Shown: piece after piece, positions 1 to 8,552 of the stretch | Position numbering within the stretch: position 1 is the first letter of the stretch | Layout of the letters: every line of letters starts with the position of its first letter | Assembly: GCF_040371755.1 (NCBI RefSeq) | Contig: NZ_BAABWE010000002.1 | Span: forward strand, 186,001 to 250,000 | From: Bermanella sp040371755 | GTDB taxonomy: Bacteria > Pseudomonadota > Gammaproteobacteria > Pseudomonadales > Oceanobacteraceae | DNA length: 64,000 nt | Direction: 5' to 3' | Position numbers and translations under genes: made by a program | Notes under the pieces: model-generated | The model's input: the letters and a program-made list of their open reading frames with translations, nothing else | Databases searched by the model: none | Told to the model about the DNA's origin: nothing

Positions 1-1
1 T

Positions 2-1003
2 GAAGCCAGAAATTTGAAAGTATTTGCCTCTGCCGTACTAAAACAAATTTGTAATTTATTACATTTAAAGGGTGCTATTTTCTACTGTACTAGCCTGAGC
101 GATGAGTTTACAGACGGTAGTAACTATCAAGTCTTAGCTGTTAGCGGCGCCATGGCCGAGTTTGAAACAAAAAATAAAGTCGACTTACCGAATCCGGTGC
201 TCAATGCATTTGATTATGCATTAAAGCAAAAGCAGTCTTATATAAATGGCGACACCTATACCGGTTATTTCTCAACTAGCCTCGGCAGTGAAAACTTACT
301 TTTTGTAGAATTAGAACGCGAAATTGATGACTTAGATAAACAGCTTTTGGATATTTATGCGTCCAACGTTGCCGTTACCTATGAAAACCTACTGCTTAGA
401 GACGAGATACTCGACACCCAAAAAGAACTCGCTTACATACTGGGAGAAGCCGTAGAGCAACGCTCAAAAGAAACTGGCTCCCATGTTCGCCGTGTGGCCC
501 ATTATTCTTACCTTTTTGCCATTGAATACGGCCTTGATGAAAAGCAAGCGCAACTCATAAAACTCGCAAGTCCGCTACATGATGTAGGCAAAATTGCTAT
601 TCCAGACAACATACTTAAAAAACCAGATAAATTAACAGAAGAAGAATGGCATATTATGCAAAGTCATGCTCAGGTGGGAGCTGACCTACTACACAGCAAT
701 GAAAACGAAGTCATTAAAATGGGCAGCATCATTGCAGGACAACATCACGAACGATGGGATGGCAGGGGCTACCCCAAAGGACTTAAAGCTGAAGACATTC
801 ATATCGCTGGGCGCATCACCGCCATTGCAGATGTATTCGATGCATTAGGGTCAGATCGTTATTACAAAAAAGCATGGCCGATGGAAGAAGTGCTTGCAGA
901 AATAGACAAGCAAAAAGGTAAACAATTTGATCCTAAGCTTGTGGATATTTTACATGATAAACTGGATGACATTATTGCCATTAGAAAGGCATACGATAAC
1001 TGA
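2..1003 (+). CDS. HD-GYP domain response regulator, 5' end missing (DUF3369 type)
   Basis: The reading frame is open at the left edge, so the true start and the expected N-terminal receiver domain lie outside the window. The visible part begins with a sensor-like region of the kind that precedes HD-GYP in DUF3369 proteins (roughly the first 130 residues). A short helix follows, and then a complete HD-GYP phosphodiesterase domain with the metal ligands in HDVGK and the signature HHERWDGRGYP. Proteins of this family hydrolyse cyclic di-GMP and act in the cytoplasm under a partner kinase. A TTG at 14 could be read as a start, but the upstream codons continue in frame without a stop, which fits a truncated gene. 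A strong hairpin follows the stop. Confidence 0.85.
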   Translation, partial: EARNLKVFASAVLKQICNLLHLKGAIFYCTSLSDEFTDGSNYQVLAVSGAMAEFETKNKVDLPNPVLNAFDYALKQKQSYINGDTYTGYFSTSLGSENLLFVELEREIDDLDKQLLDIYASNVAVTYENLLLRDEILDTQKELAYILGEAVEQRSKETGSHVRRVAHYSYLFAIEYGLDEKQAQLIKLASPLHDVGKIAIPDNILKKPDKLTEEEWHIMQSHAQVGADLLHSNENEVIKMGSIIAGQHHERWDGRGYPKGLKAEDIHIAGRITAIADVFDALGSDRYYKKAWPMEEVLAEIDKQKGKQFDPKLVDILHDKLDDIIAIRKAYDN

Positions 1004-1020
1004 GGGCCCTATTAAAAAGA

Positions 1021-1051
1021 AAAGCCATGACATTGCTGTCATGGCTTGTTT
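1021..1051. terminator. Bidirectional intrinsic terminator
   Basis: An 11-bp perfect stem (arms 1022-1032 and 1037-1047) with a 4-base loop lies between convergent genes. It is followed by a T-rich tract on both strands, stronger on the minus strand. Confidence 0.85.
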
Positions 1052-1076
1052 TCAATCAGCTTAACGTTATCAACGT

Positions 1077-2096
1077 TTAGGTGGTCACATCTAGCAAATT
1101 AACACCTGCATTGATTTTCTCATCTATTTGACTGGCTTCCACCAACTGAGATTGAACACGAGACATACGCTCGTTCAGTTCTTGTAAATCAGCAGAAATA
1201 CTATTCGATAACTCCTCATCCTGCTCTTGTTTTTGCGCCTTTTGTTCGGCCTCGAGGCGCTCTTCTTCACTTAACGCTTTAGAATCTGTTTGCTCTTCAC
1301 TTGTGTCCTCTTCTATCAGCGCTTCTTGTTGCTGCTTCTGTATATCGGCCCTTGCTTCCATCGTCATTTGTATTGCCTGTGCAGCTACTCGACGATCTTG
1401 GCTGGAAGGTTCAGCCGGAGCCAACGCCGCTCGGCGTATGGTTTCTGCTTTATCGAGTGTGGCCTGTGGGTCATTGGCAACTTTGCCTGTGTCGATGGAG
1501 ACTTCACCTCCCACCGCATAATTTTGACCATCTGGGCCCCGTACATAGGTAAAACTCATGGCGCCGGCGTACTGTCCCCCCACTGATTGGTGGGCCTGTT
1601 CGTGGGCTCTTACCTCTCTATCACGCTCTGCAAGTTTTTGAAGCTGCCGTTGCTCGGCCTGTAGTTGGCGCTGTTCGTAAGCGTCTTGTTGACGTCTATC
1701 TTGCGCTTGTTGCTCCTCTTGAGAACGCTGGTTTACCGAATCTTCTTGCGAATCATTGTCTTTTTGCGAGTTACGTTCCACTTGCGCATCTTCTAATTGC
1801 ACCTGCTGACGCTCACGCTCTATTCGACGCTCCTGTTGTTGCTGAGTTTGACGCTCGTCTTGTTGCTGACGAGCACGACGCTGCTCTACCGCTTGGCGTT
1901 GTTCAGTCCCTTGTTCAGCGCCTTCTTGTTTCGACCTGGGGTTTTCATTGGCCTCTTGCACGGGAGTAAAGCTTGTAGTGCTTTGATTTTCCGACTCCAC
2001 AGGCACAGCCACACCGGTACGCGCTTCACTACCCTGCGCACCTGTGTTGTTCTGACTAATAGTAAAACCGGTACCAAATTGCACGTTCACGTTCAT
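1077..2096 (-). CDS. SprA-like putative metalloprotease (CJM1_0395 family)
   Basis: A 339-residue protein with no signal peptide. Residues about 55-160 are very rich in Gln, Glu and Arg and look like a long charged coiled coil. The conserved domain follows, with a zinc-protease-like HEQAH (residues 165-169), the segment VRGPDGQNYAVGGEVSID and a RRAALAPAEPS stretch. These are typical of the SprA-related family, whose biochemical activity is not established. The downstream 82-residue gene starts the pair: it lies upstream in transcription, 13 bp away, so the two are probably co-transcribed. The protease activity is inferred only from the HExxH motif. Confidence 0.75.
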   Translation of the reverse strand: MNVNVQFGTGFTISQNNTGAQGSEARTGVAVPVESENQSTTSFTPVQEANENPRSKQEGAEQGTEQRQAVEQRRARQQQDERQTQQQQERRIERERQQVQLEDAQVERNSQKDNDSQEDSVNQRSQEEQQAQDRRQQDAYEQRQLQAEQRQLQKLAERDREVRAHEQAHQSVGGQYAGAMSFTYVRGPDGQNYAVGGEVSIDTGKVANDPQATLDKAETIRRAALAPAEPSSQDRRVAAQAIQMTMEARADIQKQQQEALIEEDTSEEQTDSKALSEEERLEAEQKAQKQEQDEELSNSISADLQELNERMSRVQSQLVEASQIDEKINAGVNLLDVTT

Positions 2097-2109
2097 ACCT
2101 CACTTAAGG

Positions 2110-2358
2110 TTAAACCGTTATATCCACCAAAGAGCCAATGGTCTGGCTATAGGCTTCAACCACCTTGGCAGAAGCTTCTACTTGCCTCTGCCCTTGCTTT
2201 TCTTTAACTAAACCGTCTGTTACTTCTGAATTGGATGTCACAGGGCGCTGAGTACTTGCTGAAGCCACCTGCTGTGCACCTTGAGTCACTTGTAGCTCAC
2301 CTTTTTGGATTCCTGCAAGGCCCGCACTCAAAGCACCACCTAATCCACCCACTTCCAT
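2110..2358 (-). CDS. Small conserved hypothetical protein, partner of the SprA-like gene
   Basis: An 82-residue protein that opens with a Gly/Ala-rich stretch and ends in an amphipathic helix (SAKVVEAYSQTIGSLVDI). The C-terminal pattern resembles small proteins annotated as putative motility or flagellar-associated, but I do not recognise a defined family. A good Shine-Dalgarno (AGGAG) stands 7 bases before the ATG. It is first in a two-gene unit with the SprA-like protein, so it may work with it. The function is unknown. Confidence 0.6.
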   Translation of the reverse strand: MEVGGLGGALSAGLAGIQKGELQVTQGAQQVASASTQRPVTSNSEVTDGLVKEKQGQRQVEASAKVVEAYSQTIGSLVDITV

Positions 2359-2671
2359 AACACTCTCCTAGAATACTTCTGCCTGATCATAATTTAAACA
2401 GACAACACCTAGGCTCACAACGTTATAGGTAAAAACTTTAATATCATTACTGACTATTAATTGTACAACTAATAACCATACCCCTGTAAGGCACCTAGAT
2501 GCAGAAATTGAGTAAATCATTAGAATAATTGATTCTATAAACCAGCCTGTTTAACACTCACATTCTTGTTGAATATTATCCATTTGAAAGGTGCGACAAT
2601 ATGTCGCATCGGCAAAAAGACCGTCTGCGCTTAAAATTGCTCTATCAATTTTTATAACATTTAGGACGTCT
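2359..2671. other. Intergenic region between divergent genes
   Basis: About 310 AT-rich bases that must hold the promoters of the minus-strand SprA pair and the plus-strand envelope cassette. I see no convincing operator, hairpin or additional gene. Confidence 0.5.
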
Positions 2672-3520
2672 ATGAAACGTTTTACTGCGCTTGTTTTACT
2701 TCCTTTTATTCTTAGTGCTTGTGGCTCAGGTGATGAAAAAGGTAACACCATAAGTTTAGATATGGGCGAAATTGAAAATGGTGTGGCCGAGCTCACTGTA
2801 AGCATTACCGATTCAAATGACGACCCCATCACCGAAGGTGAAGTCAGCATTACCCCTGTCATGAACATGGACTCAGGCATGACTCACAGTACGCCAGTAG
2901 CCAACCAAATAGGCCAACTGAATAACAATGGCCAAATGACGGCCACCGCTTATTTTTTAATGCCAAGCATGAACGGTACATGGCATGTTGACGTGTTATT
3001 TAATGATATAAACACCACGTTTGATATTAATGTGGACATGATGATGAGTGATCGAAAGGTGTTAAAAGGCAATAGCTCTGATCTCATCCAGCATATGGAA
3101 AGTGAAGTGCCACGTAGTTATTATTTATTTAATCTAGGTCGCATGGTTAACAGTACGCATAATCAATTCACTACTTATGTGGCTGCACGAGAAACATTAA
3201 TGGAATATCAAGCCATCACCGACGGTGTGGTTTTAAACGCCAATACTCAATATGAATATACCTTAGGCACAGTGGTTGTTGAAATGTGTTCAGCTGCTTG
3301 TGACAACGAGGCTAATTGGAAAACCGCAGTGGAAAATTCAGACGCCGCTGGAGAATACACCGCCACTGAATTAAATCTGACTGGCGATGAAAACGATATA
3401 ATTGAAGTACGCCTGTCCATTGGCGGTGAAACAAAAACCAGCGACGGCAGCGAAACGGGTAATAACGCTAGCTTTAGTTTTGCAAATGCTAGCACTAGCA
3501 GCCCAATGAGCATGATGTAA
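2672..3520 (+). CDS. Met-rich lipoprotein with FixH/YtkA-like N-terminal domain
   Basis: The ATG at 2672 follows AGGACG and gives a clear lipoprotein signal (basic start, hydrophobic stretch, lipobox LSACG), so the longer in-frame extension is rejected. The 282-residue product has an N-terminal beta-rich domain resembling FixH/YtkA-like folds (substitution-tolerant ITDSNDDPITEG and NGTWHVDVLFND patterns). It contains Met/His-rich segments (VMNMDSGMTHS, VDMMMSD). The C-terminal half is an unfamiliar domain with a Cys pair (CSAACD). It is first in a three-gene unit with a barrel protein and a redoxin. Metal (copper) binding is an inference from the Met/His content; the protein could also be a structural lipoprotein. 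Confidence 0.6.
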   Translation: MKRFTALVLLPFILSACGSGDEKGNTISLDMGEIENGVAELTVSITDSNDDPITEGEVSITPVMNMDSGMTHSTPVANQIGQLNNNGQMTATAYFLMPSMNGTWHVDVLFNDINTTFDINVDMMMSDRKVLKGNSSDLIQHMESEVPRSYYLFNLGRMVNSTHNQFTTYVAARETLMEYQAITDGVVLNANTQYEYTLGTVVVEMCSAACDNEANWKTAVENSDAAGEYTATELNLTGDENDIIEVRLSIGGETKTSDGSETGNNASFSFANASTSSPMSMM

Positions 3521-3533
3521 TTAAGCAACGACA

Positions 3534-4544
3534 ATGAATCCTACTCAGCAAGTGGATATGCCAACCCACAACATACCAACTAATCACTGGTATGGGGTTG
3601 GCCTTTTTTTCACACTCTTATCAATCAGTATTTGTTTTTCACTTCCAACCAAGGCGGCATCTTGCTGTGGCGGTGGGGCCAGTTCAGGTATTATTCTGCC
3701 AAAATTCAATGAGGGAATGTTGGATATTAGCTTCGCTAATGAAAACTACAACGGCTTCTGGACACAAACCGGTCATTACCAACAGGACCCGAAAGGCAGC
3801 ACATTATTACAACGACGCATGAGTATATCTTACGCAAAACGTTTAAGTGATCGCTTCCAATTAAGCAGCAGCATTGCACTTATCAATAATCACAACCAGT
3901 ACAGTGGTGATTTGCAATCCATCACCGCATTGGGTGATACACAAGTCGGCATTTGGTATGAGGCATTTGATAACGTAACGTGTATTTATAAAATAAATGG
4001 CTGGGAAAGTTTGAAACCCAGTATTTATTTAGGTACTGCACTAACGATCCCTACAGGAATCAGTCCTTATACCGATCGCATTGACAGTAGTTTTGATATC
4101 ACAGGCTTAGGCTTTTATCGCTTAGACACCTCTATGATTATCGAGAAAACGATTTATCCATTTAGTTTAAGTTGGCAAGGGCAATATGGTTACACCTTTG
4201 AGCGCCCAGTGAATCAAGAATACAATCAAGTGGTCACCCCTTACAACAAACAACTAGGGGATCGTTACTCAAATACCTTTAGCGGGGCATATACTTGGTT
4301 TTTAACTAATTTAGCCATGGTCACCGCCACGTTGAGCCACAGCCAATTAACTCAGCACGCCGCTACCATTGATGGCGTACTTGATGATTCAAGCGGCATA
4401 AAAAAAACCTCACAAGGATTAAGTTTGGCCTATTCCAACGCCATTAGAAATTGGATCGTAAAACTCAATTACATTCAAGCCACGGAAGGTGAAAATATTC
4501 CTAAGACGCACGTCATGAGCATGGGGGTTAGTCATGTCTATTAA
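3534..4544 (+). CDS. Outer-membrane beta-barrel protein with N-terminal CCGGG motif
   Basis: A 336-residue protein with an N-terminal hydrophobic segment and signal cleavage near KAAS. The mature protein begins with the striking CCGGGASSG motif. The remainder alternates short amphipathic strands with turns and ends in an aromatic residue (MGVSHVY), as expected of a transporter-like outer-membrane barrel. It starts 13 bp after the lipoprotein gene and overlaps the redoxin gene by 11 bp, so the three are translationally linked. The paired Cys at the mature N terminus next to a CPVC redoxin suggests a redox or metal role. I know of no experimental function. Confidence 0.6.
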   Translation: MNPTQQVDMPTHNIPTNHWYGVGLFFTLLSISICFSLPTKAASCCGGGASSGIILPKFNEGMLDISFANENYNGFWTQTGHYQQDPKGSTLLQRRMSISYAKRLSDRFQLSSSIALINNHNQYSGDLQSITALGDTQVGIWYEAFDNVTCIYKINGWESLKPSIYLGTALTIPTGISPYTDRIDSSFDITGLGFYRLDTSMIIEKTIYPFSLSWQGQYGYTFERPVNQEYNQVVTPYNKQLGDRYSNTFSGAYTWFLTNLAMVTATLSHSQLTQHAATIDGVLDDSSGIKKTSQGLSLAYSNAIRNWIVKLNYIQATEGENIPKTHVMSMGVSHVY

Positions 4545-5055
4545 ACATCTATTAAGCATTTTAATGGCGTGTGTACTGTTAAGTGCCTGCCAAGAAGATT
4601 TATTACCTAGCAATGACCCACTAAAAAATACTCAAGATTTACAACAAGGCAGTATGATAGAGGATTTTGAATTCACGCTATCAGACGGTACCACACGAAG
4701 CCTCAGCGTTGAGTTAAATCAATACGATGCCGTCGTGCTGTACTTCACCATGTGGTGTCCTGTCTGTGATTCACATATGAGCCATATTCGAACCGACCTC
4801 GTTAGCCAGTTCAGTAATGTGAAATTCATATTCGTGGATTATATTTCGGCATCCATTGCTTATACTCTGGATGCACAGCAAGCAAATGGTTACACAGATT
4901 TCGATGTTATTTCAGATGAGAATAATATTTTAGAAAATCAATTTAATGGCACCATGGCCACAACAATTGTTATAGATAAAAACTTTGTAGTGCAATTTAA
5001 AGGGCTTTATAAAACCACTGAAGACCTCACTCATATATTGAATGAGGCCTTATAA
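4534..5055 (+). CDS. TlpA/redoxin-like thiol-disulfide lipoprotein
   Basis: A 173-residue lipoprotein (lipobox LSACQ) with a thioredoxin-fold domain carrying the active-site motif WCPVC and a following helix. The typical late cis-Pro region is replaced by GTMATTIVID. Family members reduce or shuffle disulfides in the periplasm, often during cytochrome or copper-site maturation. The start overlaps the end of the CCGGG barrel gene, so the Cys-Cys pair of that protein is an obvious candidate substrate (inference). This is the last gene of the cassette, converging on bioD only 5 bp downstream. Confidence 0.75.
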   Translation: MSIKHLLSILMACVLLSACQEDLLPSNDPLKNTQDLQQGSMIEDFEFTLSDGTTRSLSVELNQYDAVVLYFTMWCPVCDSHMSHIRTDLVSQFSNVKFIFVDYISASIAYTLDAQQANGYTDFDVISDENNILENQFNGTMATTIVIDKNFVVQFKGLYKTTEDLTHILNEAL

Positions 5056-5060
5056 AAGGG

Positions 5061-5741
5061 TTATTCAGGTAATTGAATGTATTCCGCGACTTTTTCGATT
5101 TCCATATTATCTAAATAAGGCACGTCCCCTAAACAAGGGGCTTGAATAAGTGACTTCAAAGTTACTAGGTTTTCATCATAAGCAGACATCTCTGGGTCAA
5201 CACGGTTTGCAATCCAACCCGCCAGTTTCATCCCATCACGCTGAATGGCTTCAACTGTTAACAATGCATGATTGATACACCCCAATTTCATACCCACTAC
5301 CAAAATAACAGGGGCTTGAAGTTCTTTTGCCACATCGGCAAAGGTTTCGTTAAGGTTGAGCGGCACACGCCAGCCGCCAGCCCCTTCAATTAACATAAAG
5401 TCAGCTCGGTTAATCATTAACACACCACGCACAAGTCCCACTATGCGCTGAGCACTTAACGGCTTCTGAATATGTTGCGCAGCAATATGCGGTGCAATGG
5501 GTTCCTCTAATGCAATGGGGTTAATCTGCATATAAGGTAATTGTTCAGTACTGTATTTAATATGCAAAAGCGCATCGTCATTTTGCAAACCTTGGCCATG
5601 GTCTTCACAACCTGCCGCAACTGGTTTTAAACCCAAGGTTTGTTTACCCGCTTCACTGGCTTTATATAAAAGTGCGGCGCTGCATACGGTTTTACCTGCA
5701 TCGGTATCCGTGCCTGTAATAAAGAACTTTTGTTTACTCAT
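5061..5741 (-). CDS. bioD: Dethiobiotin synthetase
   Basis: A 226-residue ATP-dependent enzyme that closes the ureido ring of 7,8-diaminopelargonate to give dethiobiotin. The P-loop GTDTDAGKT is at residues 9-17, and the second conserved motif EGAGGWRVPL is present. It is the last gene of the biotin operon, 9 bp after bioC. Confidence 0.95.
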   Translation of the reverse strand: MSKQKFFITGTDTDAGKTVCSAALLYKASEAGKQTLGLKPVAAGCEDHGQGLQNDDALLHIKYSTEQLPYMQINPIALEEPIAPHIAAQHIQKPLSAQRIVGLVRGVLMINRADFMLIEGAGGWRVPLNLNETFADVAKELQAPVILVVGMKLGCINHALLTVEAIQRDGMKLAGWIANRVDPEMSAYDENLVTLKSLIQAPCLGDVPYLDNMEIEKVAEYIQLPE

Positions 5742-5750
5742 GGTGTTTTC

Positions 5751-6533
5751 TCAAATGGGTTTGACTAAACGACAGCTCAAAACGCGATAACTGCCGGGTA
5801 AGCCTAAATCGGATCGAAACGATTCCATGGCTTGCATAAATTGTTTGATTGCTCGCGGCGATGTTAAACCTTTTGCGCGACCACCTGTAATATTGTGAGC
5901 CCCTATGCGCTTTAATGAATCCGTTAAACTGCGCACATCTGGGTGATAATCAATATGAGTGCTTACATCTAGATATTCGACATTAAAATCACTTTGCTTC
6001 ACACATTCAGAAAGAAAAGCTTCCGCTTCAAATTCATTAACATGCTGGTGTGTATCCACTGATTGCCAAGCGCGTTCGATTTCATTTAATGTGCCATCCG
6101 CCAAGGTACTCAGAACCAAATGACCACCGGGTTTAAGCGCATGATACGCTTCACTTAATACTTTAGAAAAATCCGCACACCATTGCACCGCAAGATTAGA
6201 GAAAATCAAATCAAATTGATGCTCTTCAAACGGAAGGTTTTCAGCATCCCCTTGCACAAATAAAAAATCAGGGTGCTGTTGCTTTGCCCAGTTCAACATA
6301 CCCGGCGCCAAGTCTGCACCCGTTATATCCGCCTGCGCATATTGTTGCTTAAGTAACGGCAAACAATAGCCTGTACCACAGCCTAAATCTAACACCGCAG
6401 ATGTATGTGTATCAGGGCACAGATCAATTAACTGTTGTGCCAATTCATGTTGAAAATGGGCAAATTTATCGTAGTCTTTGGCGGCTTGGCTAAAACTGTG
6501 GGCAACCGCTTGTTTGGCTATCACATCATGCAT
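5751..6533 (-). CDS. bioC: Malonyl-ACP O-methyltransferase
   Basis: A 260-residue SAM-dependent methyltransferase that disguises malonyl-ACP as its methyl ester so that fatty-acid synthesis can build pimeloyl-ACP. The SAM-binding motif LDLGCGTGYCLPLL is near residue 48, and FSNLAVQWC marks the BioC family. The gene overlaps the end of bioH by 8 bp, which indicates translational coupling. Confidence 0.94.
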   Translation of the reverse strand: MHDVIAKQAVAHSFSQAAKDYDKFAHFQHELAQQLIDLCPDTHTSAVLDLGCGTGYCLPLLKQQYAQADITGADLAPGMLNWAKQQHPDFLFVQGDAENLPFEEHQFDLIFSNLAVQWCADFSKVLSEAYHALKPGGHLVLSTLADGTLNEIERAWQSVDTHQHVNEFEAEAFLSECVKQSDFNVEYLDVSTHIDYHPDVRSLTDSLKRIGAHNITGGRAKGLTSPRAIKQFMQAMESFRSDLGLPGSYRVLSCRLVKPI

Positions 6534-7308
6534 TTTGCAAACCTTGCATGAATGTCAAAATACCATTGGCTACCAATTGTGGCTGTGTCACTAAACATGC
6601 ATGGGAAGCATTAGGTACAAAACTGGTTAAATGTTTTTCATTTAGTTTATTAAGCACTTGGCTAGCCTGATGAGGCACAATGGCATCATCCGTAGCTAAC
6701 ATGTGCAAACAAGGGTGTTGAATGTTCGCAATGGCCACTTGATTATCTATAGCCGCTAATAACTCTAAAGAAGCCTTTAAAACATCAGAACTGGGTGCAG
6801 GTACTTGTGTATTTTGTTGTAACCACTTTAAGGATTGCAACATGTCTTTTTGCTCACCTACAACCGTCAATGCAGCAAAACGACGTAAGGTGACACGCAC
6901 GTCACTGATGCTTTCCATAAAGCCATTAAATAGCGGCTGAGGCACCCCTTGTTTAAATCTCTTACTAGCAATGAATTTTGCATTACTGCAAAGTGTCATT
7001 ACTTTTTCAATTCTATCAGGCGAATCCAACGCCCCCTGTACGGCTAACATGCCACCTAACGACCAACCCAACCAACTGCTTTTTTCAGGTGCCACAGCTA
7101 ATAATTTACCCATTAGGGTTTCTAACTGGTAATCACCATCTTGATAATGGCTATCGCCAAAGCCGGGTAAATCCACCGCAATAAAATGGTAGTGATCTTT
7201 GAATAACGCTGCCAAAGGTTGAAACACCTGTGCATTACTGGCCCAACCGTGAATACAAAATATGGCGGGAAGGTTCTCATCGCCCCACTTATGAACTGCC
7301 AATGTCAT
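6526..7308 (-). CDS. bioH: Pimeloyl-ACP methyl ester carboxylesterase
   Basis: A 260-residue alpha/beta hydrolase that removes the methyl group from pimeloyl-ACP methyl ester. The oxyanion-side IHGW, the nucleophile elbow GWSLGG, a late Asp (ATDDAIV) and a His (NASHACLV) make the catalytic set. A longer in-frame start inside bioF exists. I chose the ATG at 7308 because a GGAG lies just upstream and the start then falls 1 bp after the bioF stop, giving the usual BioH N terminus. Confidence 0.93.
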   Translation of the reverse strand: MTLAVHKWGDENLPAIFCIHGWASNAQVFQPLAALFKDHYHFIAVDLPGFGDSHYQDGDYQLETLMGKLLAVAPEKSSWLGWSLGGMLAVQGALDSPDRIEKVMTLCSNAKFIASKRFKQGVPQPLFNGFMESISDVRVTLRRFAALTVVGEQKDMLQSLKWLQQNTQVPAPSSDVLKASLELLAAIDNQVAIANIQHPCLHMLATDDAIVPHQASQVLNKLNEKHLTSFVPNASHACLVTQPQLVANGILTFMQGLQNA

Positions 7309-7309
7309 G

Positions 7310-8479
7310 TTAGTTGGACTCCGTGTTTGCTGATAGTGCCGCCAGTGCATCTAATAATTGATTTACCTGTTCGAGAGAGTGGCTAGCTGACAAGGTCACT
7401 CTTAATCGAGCAGTGCCCACAGGTACAGTGGGCGGGCGAATCGGGGTTACCATAATGCCTTGCTGTCTTAACGCTTCGCTCATGTTAAGTGCTTGCTGAG
7501 CATCTCCTACTAAAACAGGCTGAATAGCAGTATGAGAGGTCATCAAATTCAGACCCAATTGCTTTGCGCCATCACGAAAATGTTTAATCAACATTTGCAA
7601 ATGCACACGACGTTCTGGCTCATTTTTAACTATGTTTATACTTTCAAGGGTGGCTGCAGCAATGGCAGCTGGCATCGCCGTAGTGTAAATATAAGGGCGC
7701 GCAAAGTTCGTTAGATATTCAATCAGTTCTTTACTGCCTGCGACAAATGCCCCTGCTGTTCCCATGCCTTTGCCTAATGTACCCATTAAAATTTGTACGT
7801 CGTCTTGGCTTTGATTCTGTGCTTCACACAATCCTGCACCACTTTCACCTAACACACCTAAACCATGAGCATCGTCTACCATCACCCATGCGTCGTTTTG
7901 TTTTGCAAGTTCAGTCACGCCATCCAACTGCGCCCAGTCACCATCCATTGAAAATACACCGTCGGTGACGATAAGTTTACGACGCGCTTCACTGCGTTTC
8001 AGTCGACTGCCTAAATTTCCCATGTCGTTATGCAAGTAACGTTGAAAGCGTGCGCCACTTAATAAGCCTGCATCTAATAACGATGCGTGATTCCACTTAT
8101 CCTCAAACACCCCGTCTTGCTTATCCAGTAACGCTGTTACCACACCAAGGTTGGCCATGTAGCCGGTGCTGAACAAAATCGCTGCATCACGACCAGTAAA
8201 CTCAGCTAATGCTTCTTCTAGCTTTTCATGATAGTAACTGTGGCCATTCACTAAATGAGCAGCACCACTGCCCACACCAAATTCATCCGCGGCATGTTTA
8301 AAAGCTTTCACTAACATTGGGTGATTTGCTAAGCCAAGGTAATCATTGGAGCAAAAGGTCAGGTAGGTGTGTCCGTCAATTTCCATCACCGGCGCTTGTG
8401 GGCTTTGCGCCATACGAGTACGGCGATACAAGTTTTGTTCACGGCGTTGATTTAAATCTTGCTCAAGATCAAACGACAT
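7310..8479 (-). CDS. bioF: 8-amino-7-oxononanoate synthase
   Basis: A 389-residue PLP enzyme that condenses pimeloyl-ACP with L-alanine. It carries the substrate/PLP motifs FCSNDYLGLA, VDDAHGLGVLG and the PLP-lysine region MGTLGKGMGTAG. Family length is normal. It sits between bioB and bioH in the standard gammaproteobacterial operon. Confidence 0.95.
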   Translation of the reverse strand: MSFDLEQDLNQRREQNLYRRTRMAQSPQAPVMEIDGHTYLTFCSNDYLGLANHPMLVKAFKHAADEFGVGSGAAHLVNGHSYYHEKLEEALAEFTGRDAAILFSTGYMANLGVVTALLDKQDGVFEDKWNHASLLDAGLLSGARFQRYLHNDMGNLGSRLKRSEARRKLIVTDGVFSMDGDWAQLDGVTELAKQNDAWVMVDDAHGLGVLGESGAGLCEAQNQSQDDVQILMGTLGKGMGTAGAFVAGSKELIEYLTNFARPYIYTTAMPAAIAAATLESINIVKNEPERRVHLQMLIKHFRDGAKQLGLNLMTSHTAIQPVLVGDAQQALNMSEALRQQGIMVTPIRPPTVPVGTARLRVTLSASHSLEQVNQLLDALAALSANTESN

Positions 8480-8552
8480 TCACGGACACCTAAATTTGAG
8501 TGCGAGAAAACACAAATCGAGCGCACACTATATGCGCTCAATAACTGCTTAA

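Noticed and set aside
1797..2207. Long open frame on the plus strand opposite the SprA-like gene
   Set aside because: It is antisense to a low-complexity Gln/Glu/Arg region, which naturally gives Leu/Thr/Ser-rich open frames. It has no ribosome site or domain.
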